DNA of 64,000 nucleotides from Myxococcales bacterium (GTDB taxonomy: Bacteria; UBA10199; 2-02-FULL-44-16; JAAZCA01). A model generated the notes under the pieces. The model saw nothing but the letters and a program-made list of their open reading frames with translations, was not told the DNA's origin and ran no database searches. This document shows, piece after piece, positions 43,943-52,419 of this stretch (position 1 is the stretch's first letter; each line of letters starts with the position of its first letter). The stretch is from NCBI GenBank assembly GCA_012513515.1, contig JAAZCA010000036.1:1-64000 (forward strand). Reading direction: 5' to 3'. The translations under genes were made by a program, and so were the position numbers.

Positions 43943-43967
43943 GGGGACGCTTACCGTTTGTCTCCCC
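43943..43967. repeat. REP-like palindrome 2
   Basis: GGGGACGCTTACC followed by GTTTGTCTCCCC, matching palindrome 1 in its ends (GGGG/CCCC) and its TACCGTTTGT core. It reaches into the leader of prfC and covers a potential upstream TTG start (43958). Confidence 0.6.
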
Positions 43968-44014
43968 CGAAAGTGTTTGCGAAATTGGGTATCTGCAAGT
44001 ATGCCTGCCGCCCG

Positions 44015-45649
44015 ATGAAAACAGTCGATAATGCAATAAGGGGCGAGATCACCCGCCGCAAGACCTTCGCGATAATTTCGCATCCCGATGCCGGAAAGAC
44101 AACCGTCACCGAGAAGCTGCTCCTTTTTGGGAACGCCATCCAGATGGCGGGTACCGTCAAGGCGAAGCGATCTGCGCAGTTCGCCACCTCCGATTGGATG
44201 GAGATAGAAAAACAGCGCGGCATTTCAGTCACCTCTGCGGTGATGCAGTTTTCGTATGCCAATCACGAGATCAATCTTCTCGATACCCCTGGCCACGCCG
44301 ATTTCAGCGAGGATACATACCGAGTTCTTACGGCCGTCGACAGCGCGCTGATGGTCATCGATGCCGCAAAGGGAATCGAGGCGCAGACTAAAAAACTTTT
44401 TCAGGTCTGCCGAGATCGCCACATGCCGATCATGACGTTGATGAACAAGATGGATCGCGAGGGGCGAAATCCATTCGATCTGATCGATGAACTTGAGAAT
44501 CAGCTCCATCTTTCATGCACGGTCATGACCTGGCCAATAGGCCAGGGGCGCGATTTTCGCGGTGTGTACGATCTCAAGGAGAAATGCATCAGGCTCTTCA
44601 GGCCGGGAGTGAAGGATCTTCACGAAGGGGATGACTTGAGGCTCGTTCGCGACCTCGATGATACGGAACTGAAAAAGCTCGTCGGCGAAGATGCAATTGC
44701 GAAGCTCAAAGATGATCTCGAGCTGATCGAAGGGGCGGGGCACGGGTTTGACGAGAAGGGATATCTATCCGGAAAACTCACCCCCGTCTTTTTCGGATCC
44801 GCCATAAATAACTTTGGAATAAGGGAGCTCCTCGAAGCATTTGTGAATTACGCCCCATCGCCGCTTCCGAGGCCGGCTGAAACTCGTGTCGTTGATCCGT
44901 TCGAGGGGAATTTTTCAGGGCTTATATTCAAGATTCAGGCGAATATGGATCCCAACCACAGGGACCGCATTGCATTCTTGAGAATCTGCGCCGGCGAATT
45001 CATCCAGGGGATGTCGGTCTATCACGTTCGTGCTGGCAAGGAATTTCGAATAAAAAATGCGCTGCAGTTCATGTCTCAAAAACGCAGCAACATCGATAGG
45101 GCGTACGCCGGAGATATCATAGGAATACACGACCGTGGCAATCTCATGATAGGGGATGCGCTGACGATGGGCGAAGATCTGAAGTTCACAGGAATTCCGC
45201 AGTTTTCTCCCGACAGGTTCAGCCTTGTGACGCTGAAAAATCCGATCAAGGTGAAGCAGCTTCACAAAGGACTCGGGCAGCTAGCGGAGGAAGGCAGTTC
45301 GCAGCTTTTTCGTAGGAAATACAACTCGGACATCATAATAGGTGTCGTCGGTCAGCTGCAGTTCGAGGTCGTGAAATTCAGGCTGCTAAACGAATATGGC
45401 GCGGATGCTATATTTCATCCCATGAATTATACGTGTTCCAGATGGTATCGTTCGGCCGATAGAAAAAAGCGGGAGGCATTCGAAAACTATTACCGCGACC
45501 ACATAGTCTATGATGCCCGCGGCTATCCTATGATACTCTTTAAAAGCGAATGGGAGCTGGGATATATTCAGGAAAAGCATCCTGAAATCAGCTTCTATTC
45601 AAGCCTTATAAATTACGAGCAGGAATGTTCTGAAAAAGCCGATACCTAA
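44015..45649 (+). CDS. prfC: Peptide chain release factor 3
   Basis: A GTPase that releases RF1/RF2 from the ribosome after termination; 544 residues. The G domain has ISHPDAGKTTVTEKLL, DTPGHADFSEDTYR and NKMDREG. The domain II beta-barrel follows, then the C-terminal domain ending KHPEISFYSSL. The start MKTVDNAIRGEITRRKTFAII at 44015 matches RF3; an in-frame TTG at 43958 lies within a repeat. No clear ribosome binding site. It begins a four-gene stretch with the cyclase, the SH3 protein and the M48 peptidase. Confidence 0.93.
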   Translation: MKTVDNAIRGEITRRKTFAIISHPDAGKTTVTEKLLLFGNAIQMAGTVKAKRSAQFATSDWMEIEKQRGISVTSAVMQFSYANHEINLLDTPGHADFSEDTYRVLTAVDSALMVIDAAKGIEAQTKKLFQVCRDRHMPIMTLMNKMDREGRNPFDLIDELENQLHLSCTVMTWPIGQGRDFRGVYDLKEKCIRLFRPGVKDLHEGDDLRLVRDLDDTELKKLVGEDAIAKLKDDLELIEGAGHGFDEKGYLSGKLTPVFFGSAINNFGIRELLEAFVNYAPSPLPRPAETRVVDPFEGNFSGLIFKIQANMDPNHRDRIAFLRICAGEFIQGMSVYHVRAGKEFRIKNALQFMSQKRSNIDRAYAGDIIGIHDRGNLMIGDALTMGEDLKFTGIPQFSPDRFSLVTLKNPIKVKQLHKGLGQLAEEGSSQLFRRKYNSDIIIGVVGQLQFEVVKFRLLNEYGADAIFHPMNYTCSRWYRSADRKKREAFENYYRDHIVYDARGYPMILFKSEWELGYIQEKHPEISFYSSLINYEQECSEKADT

Positions 45650-45661
45650 TTTGGGAGGGTT

Positions 45662-47785
45662 ATGGCGAAAATTCACAAAACTCATCCGCTGAGGCAGATA
45701 TTTTGGGCAGCAGCGATAGCCGCTGTATCGGTAATTCTGCTCCTCTCTCTTTCCAAGACCAAGCTGTTCAGGATTACCGAGTTAAAAACATATGATCTGC
45801 GAATGTCACTTCTGAGAAGCGGGCGCGCTGTTCCGGAAAACGTGGTCATGTTCTATGTGGACGAGCCATCGCTTCGTCACATGGAGTCTCAAGGGGTGAG
45901 CTGGCCGTGGCCCCGCGAACTCTATTCGATGGCGCTCGATTTCTGCAAGCGTGGCGGTGCGCGTGCCGCTGTTTTCGATATTTTCTTTTCTGAGGACTCG
46001 GTTTACGGCGTCGAAGATGATGAGGCTTTTACCTTCGGAATAAAGAGTGGACCGCCATCATATTTTGTTCTCTTCCTGTCTAAAAATAAGGCAGAAATTA
46101 CGCCTGTCGGAGAGATTGCGATTTCCAAAACAGACATTCCATTTCAAAGCGATCTCCCTCCATGGGTGTTAAAAAGTAATTCAATAAGTTCGCTGCCGAT
46201 ACCCGGAGTTGCTGAGTCGGCCTCTGGTTTCGGAAACGCCCAGGTTCCTCCCGATGAGGACGGGATCTATAGAAGGATATCTCTGATAGATGCTATGGAT
46301 TCTCATGCCATTCCTGCAATTTCTCTGAAAGTGGTCAGCGATGTGAGAGGGGTCGGGAATATCGAGTGGCTGCAGAGAAAAAATATCAAAATGGATGGCA
46401 GGAATCTGCCGCTCGATTCCGACGGCATGATGATGATCAACTATTATGGGGGTACCGATACATTTCCAAATTATCCGCTTGCTGGAATTATTTCCTCCGC
46501 ATTTCAAGTGGCAAACGGAGATGATCCTCAAATTTCCCCCGAAGTTGTGAAGGACAAGATCGTGATCTTCGGCCTCGCTGCTCCGGGACTTTACGACATG
46601 AAGCCATCTCCTATATCGCGCGTATATCCAGGCCCGGAGGTGCACGCAACTGTCATAGAAAATTTGATGCGAGGAGATTTCATGCGGCCTTTTCGGGCGC
46701 ATGCTGATTTTGTAGTGGTATTTTTGTCGGCTGCCATCGCATCTCTTGGCCTTACATGGATAGCGACATCTTGGGGAATAGCGATATTCATAGCCATCGT
46801 GCTTTGCTCTATAGCGGGTTCCTCCTTTCTGCTTTTTGCGAACGGTATTTGGATGCCGGTTGTCACACCGTTTCTTGCCGCTTCGTTTTCGTCATTTGCG
46901 ATGATATTGAAAAATTATCTCACCGAGGGAAGGCGTAGGCGCGAGATAAAGTCGGCCTTCAAACAGTATCTCTCCCCCGAGGTCGTATCGGAGATATCCA
47001 AGGACCCCGAAAGTTTGCGACTGGGGGGAGAGGAAAAAATCGTCACGCTGTTTTTCTCGGACATAGCGGATTTCACGACGATCTCCGAAAGCACCGAGCC
47101 CCCGGCGCTAGTGGCTCAACTCAACGAATATTTTTCATCGACGACGAGAATTATACAGGAAAGCGGAGGGACTCTCGACAAGTACATAGGCGATGCGATC
47201 ATGGCGTTCTGGGGGGCGCCGCTGCCTATGGATGATCACGCCGCCAAGGCCGCGATCGCTGCGCTTCGAATACAATCGCTTCTTGATAAGGGATCTCCAT
47301 TTACGACCAGAATCGGCATTCACACTGGACCTGCCGTGGTCGGCAACATAGGGTCGGATATACGGTTCAACTACACCGCTATCGGCGACACCGTGAATCT
47401 AGCCTCCCGCCTTGAGGGGCTCAACAAAAAACTGGGAACTCGGATCATGATGAGCGAATCCAGCTTCGAAGCTTCGAAGGATTTTTTGGAAGCGAGAAGG
47501 ATAGGGGCTGTAAGGGTTAAGGGGCGTTCGAAACCTGTCGGAATATACGAACCTCTCGGTGCTATAGGTGAATCGCATTCCCTTTCCGGCGATCTTCTTT
47601 CGATATTCTCCGATGCGCTTTTGCTCTTCGAAGTCGGAAGATTCAGCGAGGCCGCTGCTCTGTTTAACAAAGTTGCGGGAATAACCGGCGATCAGTGCTC
47701 AAAAATTTATGTTGGCATTTGCAATCAATATGATTTGAATCCCCCCGAAGGGTTTGATGGAGTTATAAATTTCACTACAAAATAA
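45662..47785 (+). CDS. CHASE2-domain class III adenylate/guanylate cyclase
   Basis: A 707-residue membrane cyclase. One N-terminal helix (about 14-32) leads to a periplasmic CHASE2 sensor (about 35-335), then three closely spaced helices (about 340-410) and the cytoplasmic class III cyclase domain (about 455-640). Metal and substrate motifs are FFSDIADFTTISE, LDKYIGDAIMAFWGAPL and RFNYTAIGDTVNLASRLEG. A short C-terminal region follows. It would make cAMP (or cGMP) in response to an unknown periplasmic cue. It lies 12 bases after prfC and 13 before the SH3 gene, so all may be cotranscribed. Confidence 0.92.
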   Translation: MAKIHKTHPLRQIFWAAAIAAVSVILLLSLSKTKLFRITELKTYDLRMSLLRSGRAVPENVVMFYVDEPSLRHMESQGVSWPWPRELYSMALDFCKRGGARAAVFDIFFSEDSVYGVEDDEAFTFGIKSGPPSYFVLFLSKNKAEITPVGEIAISKTDIPFQSDLPPWVLKSNSISSLPIPGVAESASGFGNAQVPPDEDGIYRRISLIDAMDSHAIPAISLKVVSDVRGVGNIEWLQRKNIKMDGRNLPLDSDGMMMINYYGGTDTFPNYPLAGIISSAFQVANGDDPQISPEVVKDKIVIFGLAAPGLYDMKPSPISRVYPGPEVHATVIENLMRGDFMRPFRAHADFVVVFLSAAIASLGLTWIATSWGIAIFIAIVLCSIAGSSFLLFANGIWMPVVTPFLAASFSSFAMILKNYLTEGRRRREIKSAFKQYLSPEVVSEISKDPESLRLGGEEKIVTLFFSDIADFTTISESTEPPALVAQLNEYFSSTTRIIQESGGTLDKYIGDAIMAFWGAPLPMDDHAAKAAIAALRIQSLLDKGSPFTTRIGIHTGPAVVGNIGSDIRFNYTAIGDTVNLASRLEGLNKKLGTRIMMSESSFEASKDFLEARRIGAVRVKGRSKPVGIYEPLGAIGESHSLSGDLLSIFSDALLLFEVGRFSEAAALFNKVAGITGDQCSKIYVGICNQYDLNPPEGFDGVINFTTK

Positions 47786-47798
47786 ACGGAGGTTTCTC

Positions 47799-48269
47799 AT
47801 GAAGAGACTCTTTTTTGCGGTGATCTTTGTTGTATCTGCTATCGCTGCGACACAGCTCTTTGCGCAGCAGAAGATGACGGTTGAGGTGCGTGAGGTTATG
47901 GTGAAGACGAGTCCTAATTATCTCGCCCAGTCTTCGGGAAAGCTCTCCTACGGCACCGAGGTAAATGTCATCGGCGAGGAGGGGAGTTGGATCAGGATTT
48001 CTTCACCATCCGGATATCTTCCGAAGAGCTCGGTTACCAAGAAGTCGATTCCCAAAAATCCTGACCAGAAATATGCTGGTGGAAGCGTCAAGCACGACGA
48101 GGTGGCGCTGGCCGGAAAGGGTTTCAACCCCCAGGTCGAGGCGCAGTACAAGAAAAACAATGCGCAGATGGCTGTGGCATTTTCAAGCGTAGACAAGATC
48201 GAAAAATTAGGATCCAGCGAGGCTGAGCTTCGCGCGTTTCAATCGGCAGGAAAATTGAAGCCAAGATGA
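47799..48269 (+). CDS. Secreted SH3-domain protein
   Basis: A 156-residue protein with a signal peptide (cleavage near LFAQQ, about 23) and one bacterial SH3 (SH3b) domain at about 25-75: VEVREVMVKTSPNYLA, LSYGTEVNVIGEEGSWIRIS and GYLPKSSV. The rest is charged and less ordered. SH3b domains often bind cell wall or other surface polymers. It is followed by the M48 peptidase; a joint envelope role is likely. Confidence 0.82.
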   Translation: MKRLFFAVIFVVSAIAATQLFAQQKMTVEVREVMVKTSPNYLAQSSGKLSYGTEVNVIGEEGSWIRISSPSGYLPKSSVTKKSIPKNPDQKYAGGSVKHDEVALAGKGFNPQVEAQYKKNNAQMAVAFSSVDKIEKLGSSEAELRAFQSAGKLKPR

Positions 48270-48336
48270 TTCGTATTAATCCGATCTTTTTGATGCGATG
48301 GAAAATTAATTCAGACCAAAAACAAGAGGTGATGGC

Positions 48337-49203
48337 ATGAAAAAGACATTTTTGATAGCAGCCATGCTCATGATTGTTATCCCAGCGATGTCGAGCGCGC
48401 AGGACTTGGGGAGAATAATAAGTTCTTCAATCGGAGGAATTCAGCAGATAGCCGAGGCTTCGAAAGACATCACTCCATCCGAGGAGCACTACATCGGGAG
48501 GGCGGTGGCCGCCACGATCATTTCCAAATATCCGCTGCTTCAAAATCCGGCGCTCAACAGCTATCTGAACAGGGTGGGATTGCTTGTAGCGGCAGCTTCG
48601 GAAAGGCCGGAAACCTATGGTGGGTATCATTTCGCCGTTCTAACTAGCGATGAACCAAACGCTTATGCCTGCCCCGGCGGAATAATTCTGGTGAACCAGG
48701 GACTGCTCAAACAAATAAAAAACGAGGATCAGCTCGCGGCGATTCTCGCTCACGAGGTCGCGCACGTCGCTCACAGGCATGGAATCAGAGCGATTAAAAA
48801 ATCGCGTTGGACCAAATTCGGGTTTTACGTCGCAGGCGAGGTTGGAAGCCAGTACACATCCGACCAGCTTGGCCAGCTTGCGCAGGAGTTTCAAAATGTC
48901 GTGATGGATGTTGCGAAGAAAGTCATGGAATCCGGGTACAGCAAGGGAGATGAGAAAGACGCAGATTCAAGCGGGATGCGCTTTGCCTGGGCCGCCGGTT
49001 ATAATCCCGGCGAGATGATAGAATTCATCGAGGCGGAGGCACAAGCAGGGAAAGGTCATCCTGTCGGCCCATTTTCTTCCCATCCGAAACCAGCTGACAG
49101 AGTTGCATCCCTCAAGAGGGAACTTTCAGGGCTTTCTCCGACAGGAAAAACCGAAAAAGTAAGAACTTCGAGATATGTGGCTGCAGTAGGCAATGTGAAA
49201 TAG
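48337..49203 (+). CDS. M48-family metallopeptidase (periplasmic)
   Basis: A 288-residue protein with a signal peptide (about 1-21). The zinc motif is HEVAHVAHRHG, the third ligand lies in GDEKDADSSGMRFAWAAGYNPGEMIEF, and SSHPKPADRVASL is the usual distal motif. It resembles BepA/YggG-type periplasmic proteases without the C-terminal TPR domain. Those act on misfolded outer membrane proteins, a plausible role here. AGAGGTGAT precedes the ATG. Confidence 0.9.
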   Translation: MKKTFLIAAMLMIVIPAMSSAQDLGRIISSSIGGIQQIAEASKDITPSEEHYIGRAVAATIISKYPLLQNPALNSYLNRVGLLVAAASERPETYGGYHFAVLTSDEPNAYACPGGIILVNQGLLKQIKNEDQLAAILAHEVAHVAHRHGIRAIKKSRWTKFGFYVAGEVGSQYTSDQLGQLAQEFQNVVMDVAKKVMESGYSKGDEKDADSSGMRFAWAAGYNPGEMIEFIEAEAQAGKGHPVGPFSSHPKPADRVASLKRELSGLSPTGKTEKVRTSRYVAAVGNVK

Positions 49204-49282
49204 TTTCTTGCGGTGAAACGCTGCCAGCTATTGTGCTTTTTCCGCCGGATGCTGATCCCATCCTCTAGTCCGATATAGATTT

Positions 49283-50914
49283 TTATTTGCAGAAAACATT
49301 CGCAGCTTTTGAGTCGTATCTATATATGTCCCTGCGAAAGTGACTTCCATCCTCATCCGCCCATGCAGTCAGATATATTATGTGTATAGGTAACTTTTCG
49401 GGAAGAGAGACCATCTGTTCTTTACCGCTCTTTGAAGCTTTTTCGATGCGATCTCGTTCCCACTTTTTTGTCGGTGAAAGCAGATATTCCGCCAGGTCCA
49501 GTGGTTTTTCAATTCTTATGCATCCGTGGCTGAATGCGCGCACATCATGTGCGAAAAGAGTTCTTGTGGGTGTGTCGTGAAGATAGACGTTATCCTTGTT
49601 AGGAAAAAGGAATTTTATTCCGCCTAGCGCATTTCCAGCTCCGGGATCCTGAACGAAGTTATATTCAAAGTTGTCTGCGGTCACTGAGTTCCAGTCATAA
49701 TTTTCGTAATCGATCTCAACTCGTTCCTTCCCGCTTCCGCTGTAAACACGCATACCGCGTTTGCGAAAAAGTTCGGGGTCTTCCCTCAGCTTACCAAGCT
49801 CTTCCTTTACCGCTATAGAGTGTGGCACGTGCCACTTGGGGCTCATTACTATGAATTCCATCTCGTCAGACATGATGGGGCTCTTGTCCTTGTAGGTGCC
49901 AACGATCGCTCTCATGGAGAGGGCCTTTTTGCCGCGTTCGAATAAATCCAGTTCAAATCCTGGAATATTTACAACGAGATATTTATTACCGGCGAGGAGT
50001 ATGTCGTATGCTCTCAGCCTGTCCATGTTCATTTGAATCTGGCATATTCTCTCTTCGACTGTTGCGCCTAGCATCTCAATAGTTATCTTGCCGGCGATTC
50101 CATCCTCGTTTAGGCCGTATATCCTTTGAAAGGACCTTACCGCCTCAGCGACTGCCTCGTCATATAGATCCTCATCTTCAGGCGGCACCTTAGGAAGCCG
50201 GGCTGCGGCGGATAGCCTCTTTCTGAGATCGATCACGAATGGGTGCCGTGTTCCTGTTTCCAGCTTTGTATTTTGGGGAAGGTTTGGAAATGGTGGCAGG
50301 GTCGGCCATCCACCATCAGTTGCGGATTTTCTGTATTTTTGAAGAAGATCGCGCAGCATCAGGTACCGGACCGACTTTGGTTTTAGCTGGTCCAATGATT
50401 TCCTGACGGAGTTCCGTCCCTCAGCTACCTCTGAGAGCAGCCACGACGGATCTGCCCCTTCCGGCTTTGAAAACCAGACGGGTTTCATGCTTTTCACATC
50501 CATCAGCCCATTGGAGAGATGGGAGGCGAGCATGAAGTAAGCGTCGGTAAATAAAAGTTCCAACTCGGTGGAACTTTCCGGCTTGCCGGATAGCTCCTCT
50601 ATTTTGCCGCGGTGATAAAATTCTGGACGGAGTCCCTCCAGATAAATCGAGTCGATGGCATTTACCAGTTCCCTTGCGCTTGAGTTGTTCTTTCCATTCT
50701 TCGTCCACACCGGCGCAAAATTTCGCGATTCGTAAAAAGGCTTCATCTGTGAATATGAGCGAAGTTCCTCACCAGCGGCCCTGTTCGTCCGCAGTGCCGC
50801 CTTGATCGCGGCATTTTCCCGAGGGGTTTCAATTGCTACTTCCGATGAGGCAACGTAAGGGTGGACCGATGTCAGGGTAAATACCAAGACTAAGAAAAAC
50901 AGTAGTTTTTTCAT
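49283..50914 (-). CDS. L,D-transpeptidase, YcbB (LdtD)-like
   Basis: A 543-residue periplasmic enzyme that forms 3-3 cross-links in peptidoglycan. A signal peptide (about 1-24) is followed by the scaffold region, a peptidoglycan-binding domain (about 250-300: AVRSFQRIYGLNEDGIAGKIT) and the YkuD catalytic domain ending with HDVRAFSHGCIRIEKP, whose Cys465 is the nucleophile. Lid-region MSPKWHVPHSIAVKE fits LdtD. Length and order match the YcbB class. Convergent with the M48 gene. Confidence 0.93.
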   Translation of the reverse strand: MKKLLFFLVLVFTLTSVHPYVASSEVAIETPRENAAIKAALRTNRAAGEELRSYSQMKPFYESRNFAPVWTKNGKNNSSARELVNAIDSIYLEGLRPEFYHRGKIEELSGKPESSTELELLFTDAYFMLASHLSNGLMDVKSMKPVWFSKPEGADPSWLLSEVAEGRNSVRKSLDQLKPKSVRYLMLRDLLQKYRKSATDGGWPTLPPFPNLPQNTKLETGTRHPFVIDLRKRLSAAARLPKVPPEDEDLYDEAVAEAVRSFQRIYGLNEDGIAGKITIEMLGATVEERICQIQMNMDRLRAYDILLAGNKYLVVNIPGFELDLFERGKKALSMRAIVGTYKDKSPIMSDEMEFIVMSPKWHVPHSIAVKEELGKLREDPELFRKRGMRVYSGSGKERVEIDYENYDWNSVTADNFEYNFVQDPGAGNALGGIKFLFPNKDNVYLHDTPTRTLFAHDVRAFSHGCIRIEKPLDLAEYLLSPTKKWERDRIEKASKSGKEQMVSLPEKLPIHIIYLTAWADEDGSHFRRDIYRYDSKAANVFCK

Positions 50915-50951
50915 CCCGGCGATAATAGCGAATTTTTGAGGAGTTGTCTAT

Positions 50952-51653
50952 CTAGCGGCGTCTTCCAAGGAGGCGAAGCAGCATCAAAAAGAGATTTATG
51001 AAATCCAGGTAGAGTCGAAGGGCTCCGATTATCGCCCCTTTCTGTTCCTCGCTGCTTTCGGGGTTAAGAAACCTCGCCATCTGCTTTATCTTCTGTGCGT
51101 CATAGGCGGTAAGCCCTACGAATACGAGCACGCCTATGTAAGTAGTAGCTGTGTAGATGAATGTGCTTTTTACGAAGATATTTACCACCGAGGCTATGAT
51201 GATGCCTATGAGCCCCATGAATGCCAGGTTGCCCATGCTGGTGAGATCCTTCTTCGTCAAGTAGCCGTAAAAGCTCATAGCGCCAAACGTGCCTGCGGTT
51301 ATCACGAAAGTGGAAGTCAGGGATTCATGCGTGTACACGAGAAATATCGATGAAAGAGTTATGCCGGTGAGGGCAGAGTAGAGGAAGAACATCGCCGTGG
51401 CGACCGTTGTGGATAGCTTGTTTATCGCCGCTGAAAGACCTATGACGAGTCCCAGCTGGGCTATGACGAGGATCATTAGTGTGCCGGGGCTTTGGAATAT
51501 CCTCCGAAGCAGCGCTTCGTTGGAGACCACGTAATACGATACGAAGCCCGTTGTCAGCAGCGCCGCGCACATCCATCCGTAGACCTTTGTGACAAATCTC
51601 TGTACCGACGATTTGGATTCCTCCTGAGATCCGGCAAATGCTTGATAGTCCAT
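50952..51653 (-). CDS. Bax inhibitor-1 / YccA-family membrane protein
   Basis: A 233-residue protein with seven hydrophobic helices. The family signature appears near the end as LFVGLTAYDAQKIKQMARF (conserved TAYDxQ/K) and NLFLMLLRLLGRRR. Related proteins are pH-sensitive Ca2+ leak channels, or modulate FtsH (YccA). The start at 51653 is set by GGAGGGAGAT directly upstream; the ATG at 51665 would contain it. Confidence 0.9.
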   Translation of the reverse strand: MDYQAFAGSQEESKSSVQRFVTKVYGWMCAALLTTGFVSYYVVSNEALLRRIFQSPGTLMILVIAQLGLVIGLSAAINKLSTTVATAMFFLYSALTGITLSSIFLVYTHESLTSTFVITAGTFGAMSFYGYLTKKDLTSMGNLAFMGLIGIIIASVVNIFVKSTFIYTATTYIGVLVFVGLTAYDAQKIKQMARFLNPESSEEQKGAIIGALRLYLDFINLFLMLLRLLGRRR

Positions 51654-51718
51654 ATCTCCCTCCACTTAAGTACAGACATTAGGATAGGTATAATGCGGAT
51701 ATGAAACAAGTGGCGCGG

Positions 51719-52174
51719 CTATTCTGTGTCTGGCTGAATAATCTTCAGTTCCACTCGCCTGTTCTGTTCCCTCCCTGCGGCAGTGCTATTTGAAGCTACA
51801 GGGTTCTTCTCTCCAAAGCCTACGATCTGCATCCTGTCAGTTTCTATGCCATTGTCGATCATGTAATTGAATACGGTTGTGGCGCGGCGAACCGAGAGAA
51901 CTTGGTTGTACTCGTCGCTGCCGATGCTGTCGGTATGACCTTCTATCGAAATGACGAGTTTTTTATCCTTCTTCAAAAGTTCGATGTCCTCGGAAAGTAT
52001 CTTAATGCCATCCTTGCGGAGCTGATATTTATCGAAGTCGAAGTGGACCCCTCTCAGGGTGGTTACCTTGACGACTTTGCCGCAGTATTTGCAGCGGGCT
52101 TCCATCTTCTGGCAGCCCATGTAAAATGCCCCGAGTACCGCTACTGCAGCCATAAGCACTAAAGCTCTTTTCAT
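51719..52174 (-). CDS. OmpA/Pal-like lipoprotein with a CxxC pair
   Basis: A 151-residue lipoprotein (lipobox AFYMGC, Cys21). The OmpA peptidoglycan-binding domain covers about 45-148, with VHFDFDKYQLRKDG, IEGHTDSIGSDEYNQVLSVRRA and GFGEKNPVASN...AGREQNRRVELKI, including the conserved Asp and Arg that hold diaminopimelate. Just after the lipid anchor there is C28-KY-C31 (RCKYCGK), unusual for Pal. The start at 52174 follows GGAGGGCGCG. No tol genes are near, so Pal itself is not certain. Confidence 0.88.
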   Translation of the reverse strand: MKRALVLMAAVAVLGAFYMGCQKMEARCKYCGKVVKVTTLRGVHFDFDKYQLRKDGIKILSEDIELLKKDKKLVISIEGHTDSIGSDEYNQVLSVRRATTVFNYMIDNGIETDRMQIVGFGEKNPVASNSTAAGREQNRRVELKIIQPDTE

Positions 52175-52419
52175 CGCGCCCTCCATTTAGTTCAATTTTA
52201 TGCCCTGCCGGTGGCACCTGGCGGCCTTCCGGTGGGTGCGGAGAGGTATTCCAATCTTTTGTTTAGAATTCAACCGTTAATTTGACTTTGAGGGGCTTTT
52301 GTCGATTTTATGGCGATCCCGGGGAGGCCCGCTGATCAGCGCAGATAGGGGCTTTACAGCCGAATTTTCATGGTCTATAGCCGAAATGTATAGGCTTGGA
52401 GAGCAAAAGGGGGGGAGAT

